From Chaetorhynchus papuensis (lineage: Eukaryota; Chordata; Aves; Passeriformes; Rhipiduridae): a stretch of DNA of 64,000 nt. Below are positions 62,201-64,000 of the stretch, one piece after another. The first letter of the stretch is position 1, and every line of letters begins with the position of its first letter. A program made the position numbers and the translations under genes. The notes beneath the pieces are model-generated. The model made no database searches, had not been told where the DNA came from, and saw nothing but the letters and a program-made list of their open reading frames with translations. The stretch covers positions 464,432-528,431 of the forward strand of contig VWYX01000085.1 of assembly GCA_013396525.1 (NCBI GenBank), given 5' to 3'.

Positions 62201-64000
62201 TTCCTTAAATGCTAATGAAGTCATTCCCCATTATTAGCTAATACTAAAAGCCTACTGTTACATGAACATGTAACGAATACTAAAGTATCAGCAAGGAAGT
62301 GATATTACATGCTTAAATTTCTTACACAGTATCTGTGTTCCTCTGGGTGCAGGCTATCATGTTCATCTTCTATAAATACCCATTCAGACTTTAGCTGCTC
62401 TAGAAATGCTTTGTGCACGAGCTGGGGATGACTGAAGGCTTTGCACCTGTTTTTCACCATGTAGCAGGGATTTTGCTTTTGTAAAATTGAAGAGAATATT
62501 GCCATTGCCTCAGTCAGGCCCAAGTAGTACCACATTAGGTATAGACAGAAAAATTAGACTTTAAAAGGACACGCAGAAGTGGTGGCATTATTTTTGCATA
62601 TTGTCACTTAGAGTGAATGACACTGGCATCAATACAGTTCTTACTATCATATAATATTATAGCTGCCATTCAGTAAATCAGCACCTGTACTCCCTGCAGG
62701 CAAATAAACACATAGGAAAAGGAGGGGGAAAAAAAAGTGTTCCATAAAGCCTCAAGCTATTCAGAATAACTTAAGAGAACTCCCTGTTCATGACAAATAT
62801 TTTGCTTGGAAAAGGTTTTGGTGTTTGGAAACATTATTAGCTTGTATATAAACAAATATATGATAAAATGGGCTTATTTCACTGACAAAAAGCTGTAGCT
62901 CCCTTAGGCTTTAAAGGCACGTTGTAATCATTTTGATGAGTTATGTCTCTTTCTCAAGTCATACAGCTTCTGTATTTATGCAGACTCCATTCACATCTCT
63001 TATCACGTTTTGACTCCATGAGACCTTACAAATAACAGTTACTTAAAATTCAGCAGCCTATTTTTGGTTTTGTGTGGTTTGGGTTTTTTTTTTTTTGTTT
63101 TTTTTTAAATTAAAGAGTTTCACATTATGCCTGCCTTTTAGAGTATGAATTATTTTCACATGCTCCAGTTCTTATACACATTAACAAATCTTATTCACTT
63201 ATTTTCTGCTTCCCATGTCTGAGCTCAAAAACATTAGCCCAACTCAGTAAAGCTGCCATCATCCAACTATTTTAAAACAAGAATAACACAAAACAAAGGA
63301 AGGGTTTATGGCTGAATTTCTCTGTACGGCTACACACTACAGTTTGTTCTTTCCTACATTTAAAATGCACTCTTGATATCCACCTATCAACTTTTATGTC
63401 TCCTGCTAATGGCACCAGTACCTTAATGTCATGCAAACATATTGTATTGATTCTACAATGAAAAGGAATGTCATAGGGACACAAGAGATCAGCCCAATTG
63501 AAACGCAATTAGTAACTGGAAAAAATAAGCACATTGAAAGAAATAGGAAAAAAATGGGACATAAATATGAAATTATTGTACTCTAAATAGAGTTTCTAAA
63601 TTCTGCACATCAGAAATAAATTTTCAGGAAATATAAAAATAGCATCAAAGAATAAAACAAATATGAAATAAGAGTCCATTTGTGCAGAAAGAGTACATAC
63701 AGGAAGACAATTCTGTTCTTGAGGAAAAAGAGTGAGACAGAAAATCTTGACTTGTGAGAAACTGAAAAAGAAACAATTGTTTAACATTACTCACATCATG
63801 TCAATTAAAAAGGCCCCCAATTAAACCATTAGGCAACAGATTTTAAGGGAAAACAAAGAGACTTTCTTCCTTACACTCCACATGCTCTGGATCACGCCAA
63901 AGGATACTGTGGAGCCTGTGAACAGAAATCAGATCAACCGAACACACGCGGTGAGGACACGATGCCTCCTGCAATTAAATGGAATAGTGCAAACATTGCT
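56265..64000. other. Non-coding sequence, presumed upstream PKIA intron
   Basis: No confirmed exon or large element. It holds two CGTCA half-sites (58601-58619), a small cluster of CpGs (about 61578-61625), a T/G run (about 63063-63108) and a possible 41-nt exon framed by splice signals at 63875-63915 (minus strand). None is strong enough for a firm call. Confidence 0.45.

Noticed and set aside
1..64000. CRISPR arrays, prokaryotic operons, phage or plasmid systems
   Set aside because: No regularly spaced repeats, ribosome-binding sites or dense coding were seen. The content is vertebrate nuclear DNA.

Overview
The window is nuclear DNA of a bird, probably a songbird. It is AT-rich and intron-dominated. 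It carries many CR1 LINE fragments with the bird-typical 3' end, several endogenous-retrovirus LTRs, and one split vertebrate gene with introns. The long open frames do not match codon-conserved proteins. There is no bacterial-type gene, operon, CRISPR array or origin. The songbird assignment rests on the look of the LTR families and is an inference.

The only protein-coding gene I can support is PKIA (cAMP-dependent protein kinase inhibitor alpha) on the minus strand. Its two coding exons are 32359-32509 and 27238-27317. They join in phase 1 across a 5,041-bp intron with GT/AG ends and give a complete 76-residue protein plus stop. A short 5' UTR piece (32510-32536) lies in the first coding exon behind a good acceptor, so at least one upstream non-coding exon must exist at higher coordinates. 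The 3' UTR runs down from 27237, with the best poly(A) signal at 25326-25331. No CpG island is present, so the main promoter is probably beyond position 64000.

Layout. From 1 to about 25 kb is sequence downstream of PKIA. It holds an LTR at 1122-2193 with 5-bp target duplications and a near-identical copy in opposite orientation at 10917-11883, interrupted by a 485-N assembly gap. It also holds a CR1 at about 6340-6974, a (GAA)25 tract at 9508-9584, a CR1 tail next to a minus-strand LTR (15838-16311), two opposed CR1 tails (18.0-18.6 kb) and a 78-bp compound palindrome (22490-22567). From about 25 to 32.5 kb are the PKIA 3' UTR, last exon, intron and first coding exon. From 32.5 to 64 kb is the presumed 5' intron of PKIA: CR1s at 36.2-37.0, 40.7-41.0 and 53.0-53.4 kb; two solo LTRs of one family in opposite orientations (37578-37947 and 52624-52991), each with perfect 6-bp target duplications; a degraded interspersed repeat at about 47.2-48.0 kb; another LTR at about 55.76-56.26 kb; an inverted repeat at 42944-43148; and a C/A homopolymer tract with quadruplex potential at 41219-41280.

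I see no previously undescribed gene system. The best leads are the inverted pair of young LTRs around an assembly gap, the uORF overlapping the PKIA start codon, the foldback in the PKIA intron, and the LTRs lying in sense orientation upstream of PKIA. Percent identities are by eye. No alignment or database search was run.
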